This document shows positions 11,214-20,905 of a DNA stretch of 64,000 bases, in pieces (the first letter of the stretch is position 1; every line of letters starts with the position of its first letter). The stretch comes from Phycomyces blakesleeanus NRRL 1555(-) (taxonomy: Eukaryota; Mucoromycota; Mucoromycetes; Mucorales; Phycomycetaceae): NCBI RefSeq assembly GCF_001638985.1, contig NW_017265145.1, positions 124,001 to 188,000 of the forward strand, given 5' to 3'. The position numbers and the translations under genes are program-made. Under the pieces are notes generated by a model, which was given only the letters and a program-made list of their open reading frames with translations, had not been told where the DNA came from and did no database searches.

Positions 11214-11420
11214 AGAAAAATTAGGGCAATGATATAGACATGCAAAAAAAAAGACCAAAAGGGAGAATTAAATGTGACATCACTTGTAATTGGCCTTTGG
11301 AAGTGTTACTAACAAATTGAGCACTGATAAGACATGCAAAAGCAAGCAAATTGAAGAATTAGACGTGACGTCACATATAATTAGTTTTGCATGTTACACG
11401 CATTTTTTTTGGGGGGATCA
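11214..11420 (+). repeat. MULE-1 left terminal inverted repeat
   Basis: It contains two internal units, each with an 8-bp TGACATCA or TGACGTCA site followed by AAATTGAGCACTGATAAGA-type sequence. It ends in a G-rich TTTTGGGGGGATCA. It is complementary to 15391-15678. Confidence 0.85.
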
Positions 11421-12024
11421 GATAAATTACCCTCCAGATTGCCAATTAAATCACTGCCCCTTTTTACTACAACATCAGCGCATAATTTTTTTTGACATTT
11501 AACATGAGAAACATTAACAATATCAACAATACCAACGACTTTGTCATTGTTAGTGAGACATCAAAGAAATACAATGCTGCCTTGACTGAGTTCAACTTAA
11601 TTTTTCTTGTTAGAAGAGAATTCTCTTCAGTCGTAGCTGTTTGAGAAGCTGCTAAGGCATATGGCGTCAAGCATAACATTGCTCTCACTACTGAATATGC
11701 ATCAAGCTCTCACATCAAATTGATTTGCAAGCACTCTGGTGAATATAGAGATACCAGAAAAGCCGAGAAGGTTGCTTCCAAAACATCAGTTATGGGTGAA
11801 ACTCTTTCTGGATGGGAGAGAAAGTGCGAAAAAGACATGCAGAAGCATGGCTGCCCTTGCTTCATGTATGCCAACACCAAGAAGGGCAGAAAGCTCACTG
11901 TGTGCTCCCTTGAGGCAGAGTATAACTATCCCATCGAAGAAGACCGCAGAGCATATGCTATGCACCGCAAGCTCTCGCCTGAGGAAATGACACTTGTGGT
12001 TAAGCATCTGAAGAACAATGATGA

Positions 12025-12565
12025 TGTGGTGATCCAGACACTCGGATATTGGATTTATCACATATAAGAACATATTCATATTGGGATAGCATAGTAGCTA
12101 TCATCTTGTCAGTATAAAATATATATAAATGATTAAGTAATCAGCCCAATAATTATTACAGTTAGTACTGTAGATAATATCTTAAAGATTGTTAAGATAA
12201 TTATATCATACTGCTGGGTAAACTGTATCAGATCTATATGGAGCTAATTTAGTAGGAAGTCCTAAAGCTCTAGTATAAAAGAGAAAAGAATAGCTAAGAG
12301 CTAAAGAAGTACAATTTATGACTTGATGTCATAATTGTAAAACTGACACTAGTTAAGCAGTAAATACTCTAATAACCAAATATAGTAAAGGAAGAAAGCC
12401 TTAAGAAACTAAGACGTAATGACAAGAGCAGATTGTGTTTTCTTATAAAAAGGGACACTTTTTATTTATGAATAAAGACAACTTATATATAGTCTCAAAG
12501 TATTTCTATACATCTCTATTATTAAATATTTTATTTTTCTATTGTTTTGTACCTGAAATACCACA
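12025..12565. mobile_element. Solo LTR (541 bp) inside the MULE-1 gene
   Basis: It begins TGTGGTGATCCAGACACTC and ends GAAATACCACA, and is about 95% identical to 26959-27501. It has a TATA-like CTTATAAAAAGGGAC and a poly(A)-type GAATAAAGAC. The flanks GATGA (12020-12024) and GACAA (12566-12570) are a plausible but imperfect 5-bp target duplication. Conceptually removing the LTR and one flank restores the MULE reading frame, so this is an exonic insertion. Confidence 0.85.
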
Positions 12566-13014
12566 GACAATGTATCCATCATCTTCAACAGTTTGAAGAT
12601 AAATGGATATACAAACATTGTTTGCCATGACATTGCTAATATAAAGCAACATTTTGGAAAATCGGAAAAAGGAAAGAAGATGTTTGACTTTATCACCACT
12701 CTGCAAGATCTTGACTTCCATGTCAGGTATTCTGTCAGTAATACAGAAAACAATCAAGTGAATATGATCTTCTTTGTGCATCAGAATGCAATCAATGAGG
12801 TACAAAGAATGCCTGAGACTGTCATTATTGATGCCACATATAAGACAAATAGTCATCGAATGACTTATGTCAACATTGTTGGTACTAGCAATGTGAGTGG
12901 AAACCCTCGTACCACTTTAAAGACGTATCCAATTGCTGGTGCTTGGGTAGAGCATGAGACAGAAGAAAATTATCTCTGGGTGCTTAGCTGTCTCTGCGAT
13001 GCAGTCTGACCAGA

Positions 13015-13082
13015 TGACAACAACAACAACAACAACAACAGCAACAACAACAACAACAGCAGCAGCAACAGCAGCAACGACA
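13015..13082 (+). repeat. CAA/CAG trinucleotide microsatellite within the MULE-1 gene
   Basis: A run of CAA with interspersed CAG lies between the first and second catalytic Asp regions. In the transposase frame it reads Asn/Ser repeats. The frame stays the same on both sides, although TGA (13007) and TAA (13085) bracket it. Confidence 0.85.
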
Positions 13083-15390
13083 AATAAACAACACTTCTCC
13101 TAGATGTTTTCATCACGGACAATGAAAAAGCATTGAGAAATGCTATTACTCGAGTCTTTTCTGAGTCAAAGCAGTTGTTGTGCTATAAGCATATCAAAGA
13201 CAACTTTAAAAAGCAATTGCTTCCAATGATTAAGGGAGACGAGAGTAGCAAAAAGAGAGACCTGTTGGATAAGCTGTCAGAATTCCTTGACTGAATTGCT
13301 TTAAAATGCATTACATATCAAGAAGTAAAAAAGGAAACAAATGGATACCTTGAACTTGCAAAGGAAAATTGCAAAGACCAGGGAAAAGCTGCTAGTGCTT
13401 TTCTTGAGAAGTACGTATAAATTTTTTAAATTTGATGTAAACAGTATTTAACTATAAAAAATTGTGTTTTTTTAATATACTTTATCAGAAAAATGAAAGA
13501 CAAGGAAAACTGGGTAAACATGTATGTTTACAAACATGCCCATTTTGGCAATCGCACGTCAAACTGTGGAGAAAGTGCTCATGCTTCTCTCAAGCATTCT
13601 CTTAGTACTTCCTTGGGTAAACTGAAGACAGTTACCCTTAAAGTAAAAAAGTGGTATGACAAGTTAGTAAGTTTGTTCTATACTATTTTATGCATTTATT
13701 GGTTACAATATATTTATAAATTGTACAGGTTGCAGATTGCAAGCATTGGCTAATGGTGGAAAGCCTTGAGAAGGAACAAAAATTGTGTTCAATAAAGTCA
13801 ATGCCGCCAGAATAAATGACATGCGTCTTAAAGTCTGTAAATTTGCAATGGATCAAATCAAATTAGAATTATCCAAATCCATTATACCCAAAAAACTAGC
13901 CAAAGAGTGCAAATGCTTCATACAATACAACTACCTGTTTCCTTGTTATCACACACTTGCCAAATTCGATACCATCCCAATCTTCTGCATCCCAAGTCGC
14001 TGGAGAAAAAAATATCTAGAAGGAGAAAGTAATATATATAATAATAGCAATAATCACGTGACGATTTTCTCATATAACATTTTATTATATAGACCATTTA
14101 ACTATCCAAAATGCAACCCCAGTACCCCCAAACATCAACAATATCAAACCAATAACCCCAGAATTCAACTATGCTCTTGAGCTTATTTGTGAACATTTCG
14201 CCAATGCTCAGAGCAAACAACAACAAATCAATATATACTAATTGATAGAAAAAACTTTGAAACAAATTGACGCACAGAAACTTGAAAACCTTAAGGGCCC
14301 AACAGTAGTTGAAGCCATTAAAGGCCGACCAAAAAATACCAAGCGCAAGATGATTGCATTAGAGCATTGCATCAATACCAAAAAAGAAAAAATCACAAAA
14401 AAAATTAAAACAGAAAAAGAACAAAAAAAGTAAGATTTTAATATTGTTTAGATTTAATTTACTAAATCTTTGCTTTGTTTTCTAGGCAAAAAATATCCTC
14501 AGCTAAAGAGCAAAAAGTCATAAAAAATATTATCAACCTTGAGTCACCATGCAATCCCACATTACTAACAAATCTCACAATTGCACCAAAACATATATCA
14601 ATAATCTTTTCTTCTGAAGCAGATGGAAATTGTGGGTACAGGGCAATAGCAATAGAAGTGTATCAGGATCAGGAGGAGTGGTCAAAAGTAAAAGACAAAA
14701 TGCTAGAAACATTTTTAAACTACCAAAACAACTACTACCATAGAAGAATAGAGCATGGCAATATGCCTGCATCCAATAACCCACTAATTTGCAGTCTCCA
14801 AGACAAGCACTCACCTCTCCCCCAGCAACATTGGTTTGGTACAATTGACCATCCTCAACTTGTAGCCGATACATTTAGCAGAGCAGTGACTGTATATTGG
14901 AATACTCCAATTGAAACAGGCGACTGTCTTTTTGTTCCATTTGCTACCTTGCCAGAAAAAGTGGAACCGATAATTATTATCTTAGATATAAACCACTTTC
15001 TTCTTGCCAAGCGCAAAAACACTCAAAATTTCTGCTGGCCAAAAATCAACCCCTTTCATAAAAGAATAATTCAAAAACATGGCCTTGAAGATTATTCTTT
15101 GATGTACTAACAATCAAGGTATGGCTTTTAAACTAGAATTATTTTGAATTATACTAATTTTTTGTATATATCTTTTTTAGATTTTTTTTTACTTTTTAGA
15201 TTCTATATTTATCTATATTATCAATATTCCCTTCTGTTTCTATTCAATTTATTATTATCTTTCTATTTATCTATATTTCTATATTTATCTTCTTTACAAT
15301 CTTCTGTTTTTATCTTTATATCTATCTCATTATCATTTTTTATATTTTTACAATCAAAATTAATTTTGAAACATTTAACAAATATCAAGG

Positions 15391-15678
15391 CTGACCCCCC
15401 AAAAAAATGTGTATAACATGCAAAACTAATTATATGTGATGTCATGTCTAGTTCTTCAATTTGCTCGCTTTTGCATGTCTTATTAGTGTCCAATTTGTTG
15501 GTAACACTCCCAAAAGTCAATTATAGGTGACGTCACGTTTAATTCTTCAATTTGGTTGCTTTTGCATATCTTATCAGTGCTCAATTTGTCAGTAACACTC
15601 CCAAAGGCCAATTACAAGTGACGTCACATTTAATTCTCTCTTTTGGTCTTTTTTTGCATGTCCAACCCTAATTTTTCT
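15391..15678 (-). repeat. MULE-1 right terminal inverted repeat
   Basis: This is complementary to the left TIR but with three internal units instead of two. Sites TGATGTCA, TGACGTCA and TGACGTCA recur at about 100-bp spacing (about 15440, 15529 and 15620). The outer end reads CCCTAATTTTTCT. Confidence 0.85.
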
Positions 15679-15959
15679 TGCATGCCTATATAGATCCCCA
15701 AAAATTACACAAAGGTATGAAGTCAGTTTTCTACTAAGTAGAAAGACCAACTTTCGAACATAGGAAAAGCCCAGGCAGCTGAGAAGCAGGGTTCATTAAC
15801 ATTTTCTGTATATAGGATTTCTCTATTACACCAAAGTATCTTATCCAAAACTATATTTCTTGTAATACTTTATATTTGTTTTAGATTAAAAGAACAATAA
15901 ACAAGCATGAAATTTAATGGAATAGCCAACTTTTCTATGGTTTATTTCATTGAAAAGCC

Positions 15960-16791
15960 AACTTTTCCATGGTTGTAATTTCCAAAACAAAAATTTGACC
16001 CAATTGTAGACACTCCTTCTTGTACAATTAACTGCAAAATATTTCTTCCCCCATATATGCATTGCAATTCTTATTGATTTATTTTGTGTTTATTAGGAAA
16101 AAAGAATACTTCTAGGTTTACAGTCTAGTGATACAATTATATATTTCAGATCACTTTTCTCATCATTTTTCATATTATTTGAATTGAGTAATGCAATGCA
16201 GATATTATTTCTCTCAAAAAACCAGTGATGTGTAGCTTGCTTGAAGATGCCTGTTCTCTAAAATTATAAGGGTGTTAATTATGTACGTAGAATATTAAAT
16301 ATCCTAAAAATATATTGTATAAAATATACTTACATTAAAAACATCAGATACAAGTGGGAAAATCAAGAGGATATCAGGAATGTTGGACATGGCACCCAGT
16401 ATGACTACTTTGACTATGAAAATGATTGGAAAAATTAGTTTGAGTGAATTAAGTAATATAGTGATTAATTTACACACCCAAAGCAAACAGTTGTATTTGT
16501 AAACCTTGATAGTCCTTGTCAAGAGCTGATATAGTCTCTTGTAGAATATTGTATTATATTAATATACAGTATAATAATATTATGGTACATATAAAGAGAA
16601 TAAAGAAAAAACAAGTCTTACCATGTCAATGACAGTAGCATGAGATGGAAGTTCTAGCTGCAGAGAATGTTTGAGATAGGGTCATTCATCTATAATAAAG
16701 ATCATATTTTGTTAGATAAATATTAAAACAAAATGTAATAAATAAAAAGTACTATAAAATATTATCCTGTTGGTTGCCATGTTTAGTTGTA
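15960..16791 (-). pseudogene. T1-B gene 3, C-terminal exons (left of CX-2)
   Basis: This continues the gene whose 5' exons lie at 31330-31800. The second half of exon 4 (16791 down to about 16766) is followed by the 68-nt exon 5 (16689-16622, ...LPSHATVIDM). Exon 6 (16534-16478) reads TISALDKDYQGLQIQLFALG. The hydrophobic exon 7 (about 16416-16337) reads VVILGAMSNIPDILLIFPLV. The terminal exon (16259 downward) ends around KNDEKSDLKYIIVS...PRSILF. Exon lengths and phases match T1-A. The donor after exon 4 is AT instead of GT. Codons remain open from exon 5 to exon 7, so this half is better preserved than the T1-A copy at exon 6. The function is unknown. Confidence 0.6.
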
Positions 16792-17433
16792 CACTATGAA
16801 TGAAATTGGTGTGGCTGCTACTAATAGTAGTGGATATGCCACTAATTTATTTTAATTAACCAATCAAATTGGTTCTAGATTTTGGTAAAAATATTAAAAA
16901 AAGATGAAAAAGATAAAGTTATATTTAAGAGCAAAAAAACATAATAAAAACGTCTTTTTTTTACATATATATCATATAGAGAGTATAATACCTTGATTTA
17001 TTTATTTTTTATTTGAAATCGTAAAACTTTTTTTTCGTCTCATTGTCAAGATTGTTGTATTTTGCCGATACCACTAATCAAAGTGGCAGACCAACTAACT
17101 TTCCCACTAATTTACCGAAAGTGCGGGATTTAAATTGATTTTTTTATCTTTTATTTTGCTTTAATTTTTACTTCACATTTTTTTTTCTTTTCATCTCAAA
17201 TGGACAACATCTTAAAAAATAATTTTAAGATGAAGAAGGTGAATCTCTATAGCTACTTTATACATCTACTTTGCACGACTTATTTTCTTTTAATTTTTCT
17301 TTAATTTAACTTATCAAAATAAAAATATATTTGAATTATTGAAATAGAAACAAAGGTTCTTTTTATTGTTTATAGGTATATTAAAGAAAGAAGAGATAAA
17401 AAAATGGGTATAATGGGGTATTTACAGTTTGAT

Positions 17434-17668
17434 ATGGCTTAATTTTCCAGCAGTACTTTTCATATCTTCATTAAATATATAATATGGAGCAACTACTTTA
17501 TATTTGTTTGAGTCCATAGCGGTTTGGACTAAGCTGACTTGATTTTGGATATCATTTAGCCTACACTGGAAAAATAACAATAAATACACACCGGGAAATT
17601 CAGGCATACTATTGTGAATATTCCGCATTTTACAGTGGGGTTTTGCCTATTTCCACTGGTACCAAAGC
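17434..17668 (-). pseudogene. CX-2 transposase, last exons (beyond the T1-A insertion)
   Basis: The minus strand reads RLNDIQNQVSLVQ, then YKVVAPYYIFNEDMKSTAGKLS and a stop at about 17437. It matches the end of the CX-1 and CX-3 transposases (NDICYQVGQVQ...YYIFNNNMRITKGNLSIL). About 640 bases then lead to the CACTA tip, the same spacing as in CX-1. An intron may lie at about 17570-17632. Continuity with 24305-27907 across T1-A is inferred; the peptides at the junction slightly overlap when aligned to CX-3, so an extended loop in this subfamily must be assumed. Confidence 0.55.
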
Positions 17669-18009
17669 TGATCTGGTTACATGTGCACAGACCTGCTATC
17701 TACAAGTGTAAAGTTCGATAGCACTAGTGAAGTTGGGGTCAATAGTAATTTTATATCTTTGTATATAATAGAGTACCAAGAAAACTTTATTTCAAACTTT
17801 GTTTTTTTGCTGTAATACAATCTGTTTCCATGTTAAAGGTTAATAATCAGGGACTACGTCGCATGTGTATTGTTGAACTATCCCTGGGTGAATAGTTAGA
17901 ACCATGGACATTTTATTGCTTATAAGCCAATCATTAACACTCTTTATTATGAGGTCATAGATTATCTGCTCCCCCAATTACTTGATATTCAATTATTATT
18001 GGTTTGAAT

Positions 18010-19120
18010 TATAGTTTATTTTTGTATTTATTAGAAAAAATAGAATGATTCTAGGTTGATAGTATTGGAATAATATTATATGTCTCGGGCCGTCTTCACC
18101 GGTATCCTTCATATGACTCAAATCAAGCAGTGCTTTATATATAATGTTTGTAAACCCTCATATTCAGTAGTTATCTTTGGCACAGATACTATTTAACATA
18201 ATAGAAGAGAAGTTAGATGTGTATTTAAATATTTACATGTTGTGAGTGATATATTAATTTGAGGATACATACAATATAATGACTGAAGAAGATAAAAATA
18301 AAACTTTGAGAGTTCGAGGCATGGCGTCAAGTATAATTTCTTTAACAATGAAAATAATATAGAGAAGTTAGTTTGAGTGAATTGGGTGACAGAATATGTA
18401 ATGAACGTACCCAAAGAAAGTCAATTTATTTGTAGACCTAGATAGTACTTGTCAAGAGTTGATATAACCTTTAGTAAAAAACATATATTAATATACAGTA
18501 TAAATAATACTATCATACATATTAAGAGAATAAAAGAAGAAGTCTTACCATGTCAATGATAGCGCCAAGAGATAGAGGTTCTTGATTCATTGCGTGTTTG
18601 GCAGATGAACATTCATCTGTAATAAAAATTATATTCTGTCAGATACATATTAAAAGTAAATAAAAAATAAAATATTACCGTGTTGATGGTCTTGTTTAAT
18701 TGTAGGGAATATTTTTGGCGATATTGTCTATAAAAAAGAAGGAGAAAAGTCAGAATAATTTTATATGATGATGACATGAAGTATAGTTACTAACCTGGAC
18801 TAATCCAGATGGCCATTGTAAAGAGAATACATCAGAAGGAAAAAACACGCTAGTATCTATGACAACTGAAATAATAATTATTATTTAGTTATATTTGAAG
18901 AAAAGAATTGCTTTAAAAAAAAAGAAGATATGTTACCAAAAAAGTTTGCGAATATAGTAAAACACTAAGAGAGTATATATGTATCTATGACAACAGAATG
19001 TGTTAATCTTGTTGTTGTCTGTACAGAAGTATTTTTAAGAAGAATGTATCTTACCAGTAAAATTCACAGTTATAACAAAAATCAGAAAGAGAAAGAAAAG
19101 AAAAGAAAATGGTCGATAAG
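18010..19120 (-). CDS. T1-A gene 3: small multi-exon gene with hydrophobic leader
   Basis: Not previously called by ORF length because the exons are short. The leader exon (to 19055) encodes PFSFLFFLFLIFVITVNFT, a signal-peptide or membrane-like segment. Exon 2 runs about 19009-18937, exon 3 18856-18795 (62 nt; FSLQWPSGLVQ), exon 4 18727-18679 (49 nt; TISPKIFPT) and exon 5 18616-18549 (68 nt; DECSSAKHAM..IIDM). Exon 6 is 18468-18411 (ISTLDKYYLGLQIN, then TGA), exon 7 is at 18353-18290, and the last exon ends with MKDTGEDGPRHII..PRIILF. All junctions are in phase, and exons 3-5 have identical lengths in T1-C. One TAG lies in exon 2 and one TGA in exon 6, so the copy may be inactive. The start codon was not found. 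The product may be secreted or membrane-bound; its role is unknown. Confidence 0.55.
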
Positions 19121-19581
19121 GAAAAATATGGAAAAATAAAAAAAATAAGTAAATAAAATACAAAAAACAAAATAGGTAATTAAAAAAAATGAAACTCAAA
19201 AAAAATATCCAAAAAGCATAATAGATATAATGGTGTAGTATCTAAAAGCAATCTTTGTATCAATTTACACAGTGTGTGTACAAGAAGTTACTTTAGATAT
19301 ATTTTTTTAACCAAGATCAATCAAGACTAGACATCCTTTTTTTTTGGAAATATAAATATACGTTTTTGCTACAATCTTACTCACTCTTGCTCACGCACTC
19401 TTACAATTATTCTTACTTATACTCACACTTTCTCTCTCTATCTCCCCATCTTTTTCTGTCTTTTATTTTGGTATGTTTGATAATAAATATAATTGTAGTG
19501 TATAATAAAAATTTATTCAAAGAATATAAAAGCATTAACAGTTAATACATATTTGAACTTATATTTTTAAATTAATAGAAT
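19121..19581. promoter_or_regulatory. Divergent promoter region between T1-A gene 3 and accessory gene
   Basis: The region includes a CA/CT-rich segment (19380-19445: repeated ACTCACTCTTGCTCAC-type motifs) that recurs at the same place in T1-B (about 31980-32030) and, inverted, in T1-C (about 55470-55510). A conserved CTAAAAGCAAT block lies at 19241. It is a shared promoter candidate, inferred from position and conservation. Confidence 0.45.
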
Positions 19582-20752
19582 ATGTCTAACCAAAATGAAA
19601 GCTATCCCACTCGACGCACTCCTGCTGAGAGAGAGATGACAAACTCTCTTGCCATCTTGCGTCGTGACATGACCACTGTCATGAAAGACGTTGCTGATAT
19701 CAAAGCAAAAACTTTGAACACTCCTGTGTCTGCTGTTTTGCAGAGTCAGCCGATGGCTTTAGTGCATGCTGTTGCTCCTGTGAGCATGGAAATGAATGTA
19801 GCTGGTTCTTCCACCATGGCTTCTGACGCAAAATCAGTCAACAAAACAAAAGCCTATGTATGTATCATACATATAGTAAATTATATCTTTAATAACTTAC
19901 CAAGATTCAATAGAGACTTCTTCGGGAGCATTTGTGGGACCCTAAGTTCAAGTCAAAACATTTGGCTGAAATTCAAGCCAACAATGGCAAGCCAAGGTGG
20001 AACACGGCTGTCAACTTCAACCAGTCGCCAAACACTGAGCTGACAGAAAACCTCGTTGCCTACTTGGAAAGAAATTTCGTAGGAGCAGGACTGAGAAAAA
20101 GTGATGTTCGTGACTTTGTCTACACGAACTTCACTAGCAGAAAGCGTGCAGCTAATAAGTCTCAGGCTAAAAAGAAGTCAGACAATGCTCGCAACAGAAG
20201 GAGTAGCCGCGAAAAGGAGGTAAGTTATACTTTATTTATTTATTATTTGAATAATTCTTATCTAAGTCATTAATTTAAAGCAAAAAAAGAAAACTAATTT
20301 AATATTTTCAACAGCACTTGAAACGTCGCAAAACAGCGTACCAGTCTAACAAGACTGCTATTGATGACGAGATGAAAAGAGATTGCTCTGGTCTCATTAT
20401 AGAAGAGGCTATGTCTGTTGGTGAGTCAGACGATGGCACTTCGCCTCATGTTTCTTATAGTGGGCTTCGTCTTCGTCGTCCAGGTTGGAGAAGTGATGAG
20501 GTACTTAGTTTTTTGAAAGTTGAAATATTTAATTTAGTTAATATATTATATTGTATTATACTGAATAAAATATTAATGTCTTTAATATAGTACAACCACT
20601 TCATCACACTTGTTGACAACAAAGTGGTAGCTGATTTAGGCTTAAATAGCCATCAATTGCTGTCACGTGCTTTTGGCGAAACCGTTGAAGGACCAGTCCC
20701 TGATGCAATTGCGTCACAGTTTCCTCAGTGGGCTCTTAGAAACGGGCCCTAA
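19582..20752 (+). CDS. T1-A accessory protein (309 aa, four exons, intact)
   Basis: The exons 19582-19857, 19914-20219, 20315-20500 and 20591-20752 join in phase 0 with GT..AG introns, giving 309 residues without a stop. Exon 1 is variable. Exon 2 carries LWDPKFKSKHLAEI, a PRWN motif, FNQSPNTEL and a strongly basic end (SRKRAANKSQAKKK). Exon 3 has MKRDCSGLIIEEAMSVGESDD and ends RRPGWRSDE. Exon 4 starts YNHFITLVDNKV and ends PQWALRNGP. Exons 2-4 are exactly 306, 186 and 162 nt here, in T1-B and in T1-C. The basic and acidic tracts suggest a DNA- or protein-binding accessory; no known domain is recognised. It converges on the transposase, with a gap of 153 bp. Confidence 0.85.
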
Positions 20753-20905
20753 ATAAAGTTTATATTTTTTGTTCTTTTTTTCTTCATTCATAACGTCCTA
20801 TACTTTAAATAACCAAAAAAATGCATAAAGAGGCATTACTTGTTCTTTGTTTTTTATTTAATTATTCTCATAAAAAATCATAGTGCATAATTATTCATAA
20901 AGGCT

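Larger units (their letters stand above)
11504..15110 (+). pseudogene. MULE-1 transposase: FAR1-like, DDE, SWIM finger, OTU protease
   Basis: From ATG 11504: an N-terminal FAR1/WRKY-like DNA-binding region (HGCPCFMYA about 11850; AEYNYPIEEDRRAYAMH), then the solo LTR, then the MULE DDE domain. This has IIDATYKTNSH (first Asp, about 12830), FITDNEKALRNAI (second Asp, about 13115), LCYKHIKDN, and NCGESAHASLKH (Glu, about 13575). A SWIM-type C-x-C..C-x-H follows (ECKCFIQYNYLFPCYHTLA, about 13910), then, after an intron (14431-14485), an OTU cysteine protease domain with EADGNCGYRAIA (14623) and LDINHFLLA. Introns lie near 13411-13489 and 13668-13728. In-frame TGAs, a frameshift near 13785 and the LTR make it non-functional. 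The domain order is established for some MULEs; the role of OTU in transposition is not known to me. Confidence 0.85.
11214..15678 (+). mobile_element. MULE-1: Mutator-like element with OTU-bearing transposase
   Basis: A decayed 4.5 kb Mutator-like element. Its ends are long inverted repeats (11214-11420 and 15391-15678), which begin AGAAAAATTAGGG and contain two (left) or three (right) internal units of about 100 bp. One gene (11504-15110) occupies the interior, interrupted by a solo LTR. I could not identify a convincing 9-bp target duplication. Confidence 0.8.

Noticed and set aside
12214..12560. LTR-internal and antisense ORFs near 12.5 kb
   Set aside because: They run across the solo LTR and the MULE exon in the wrong frame.
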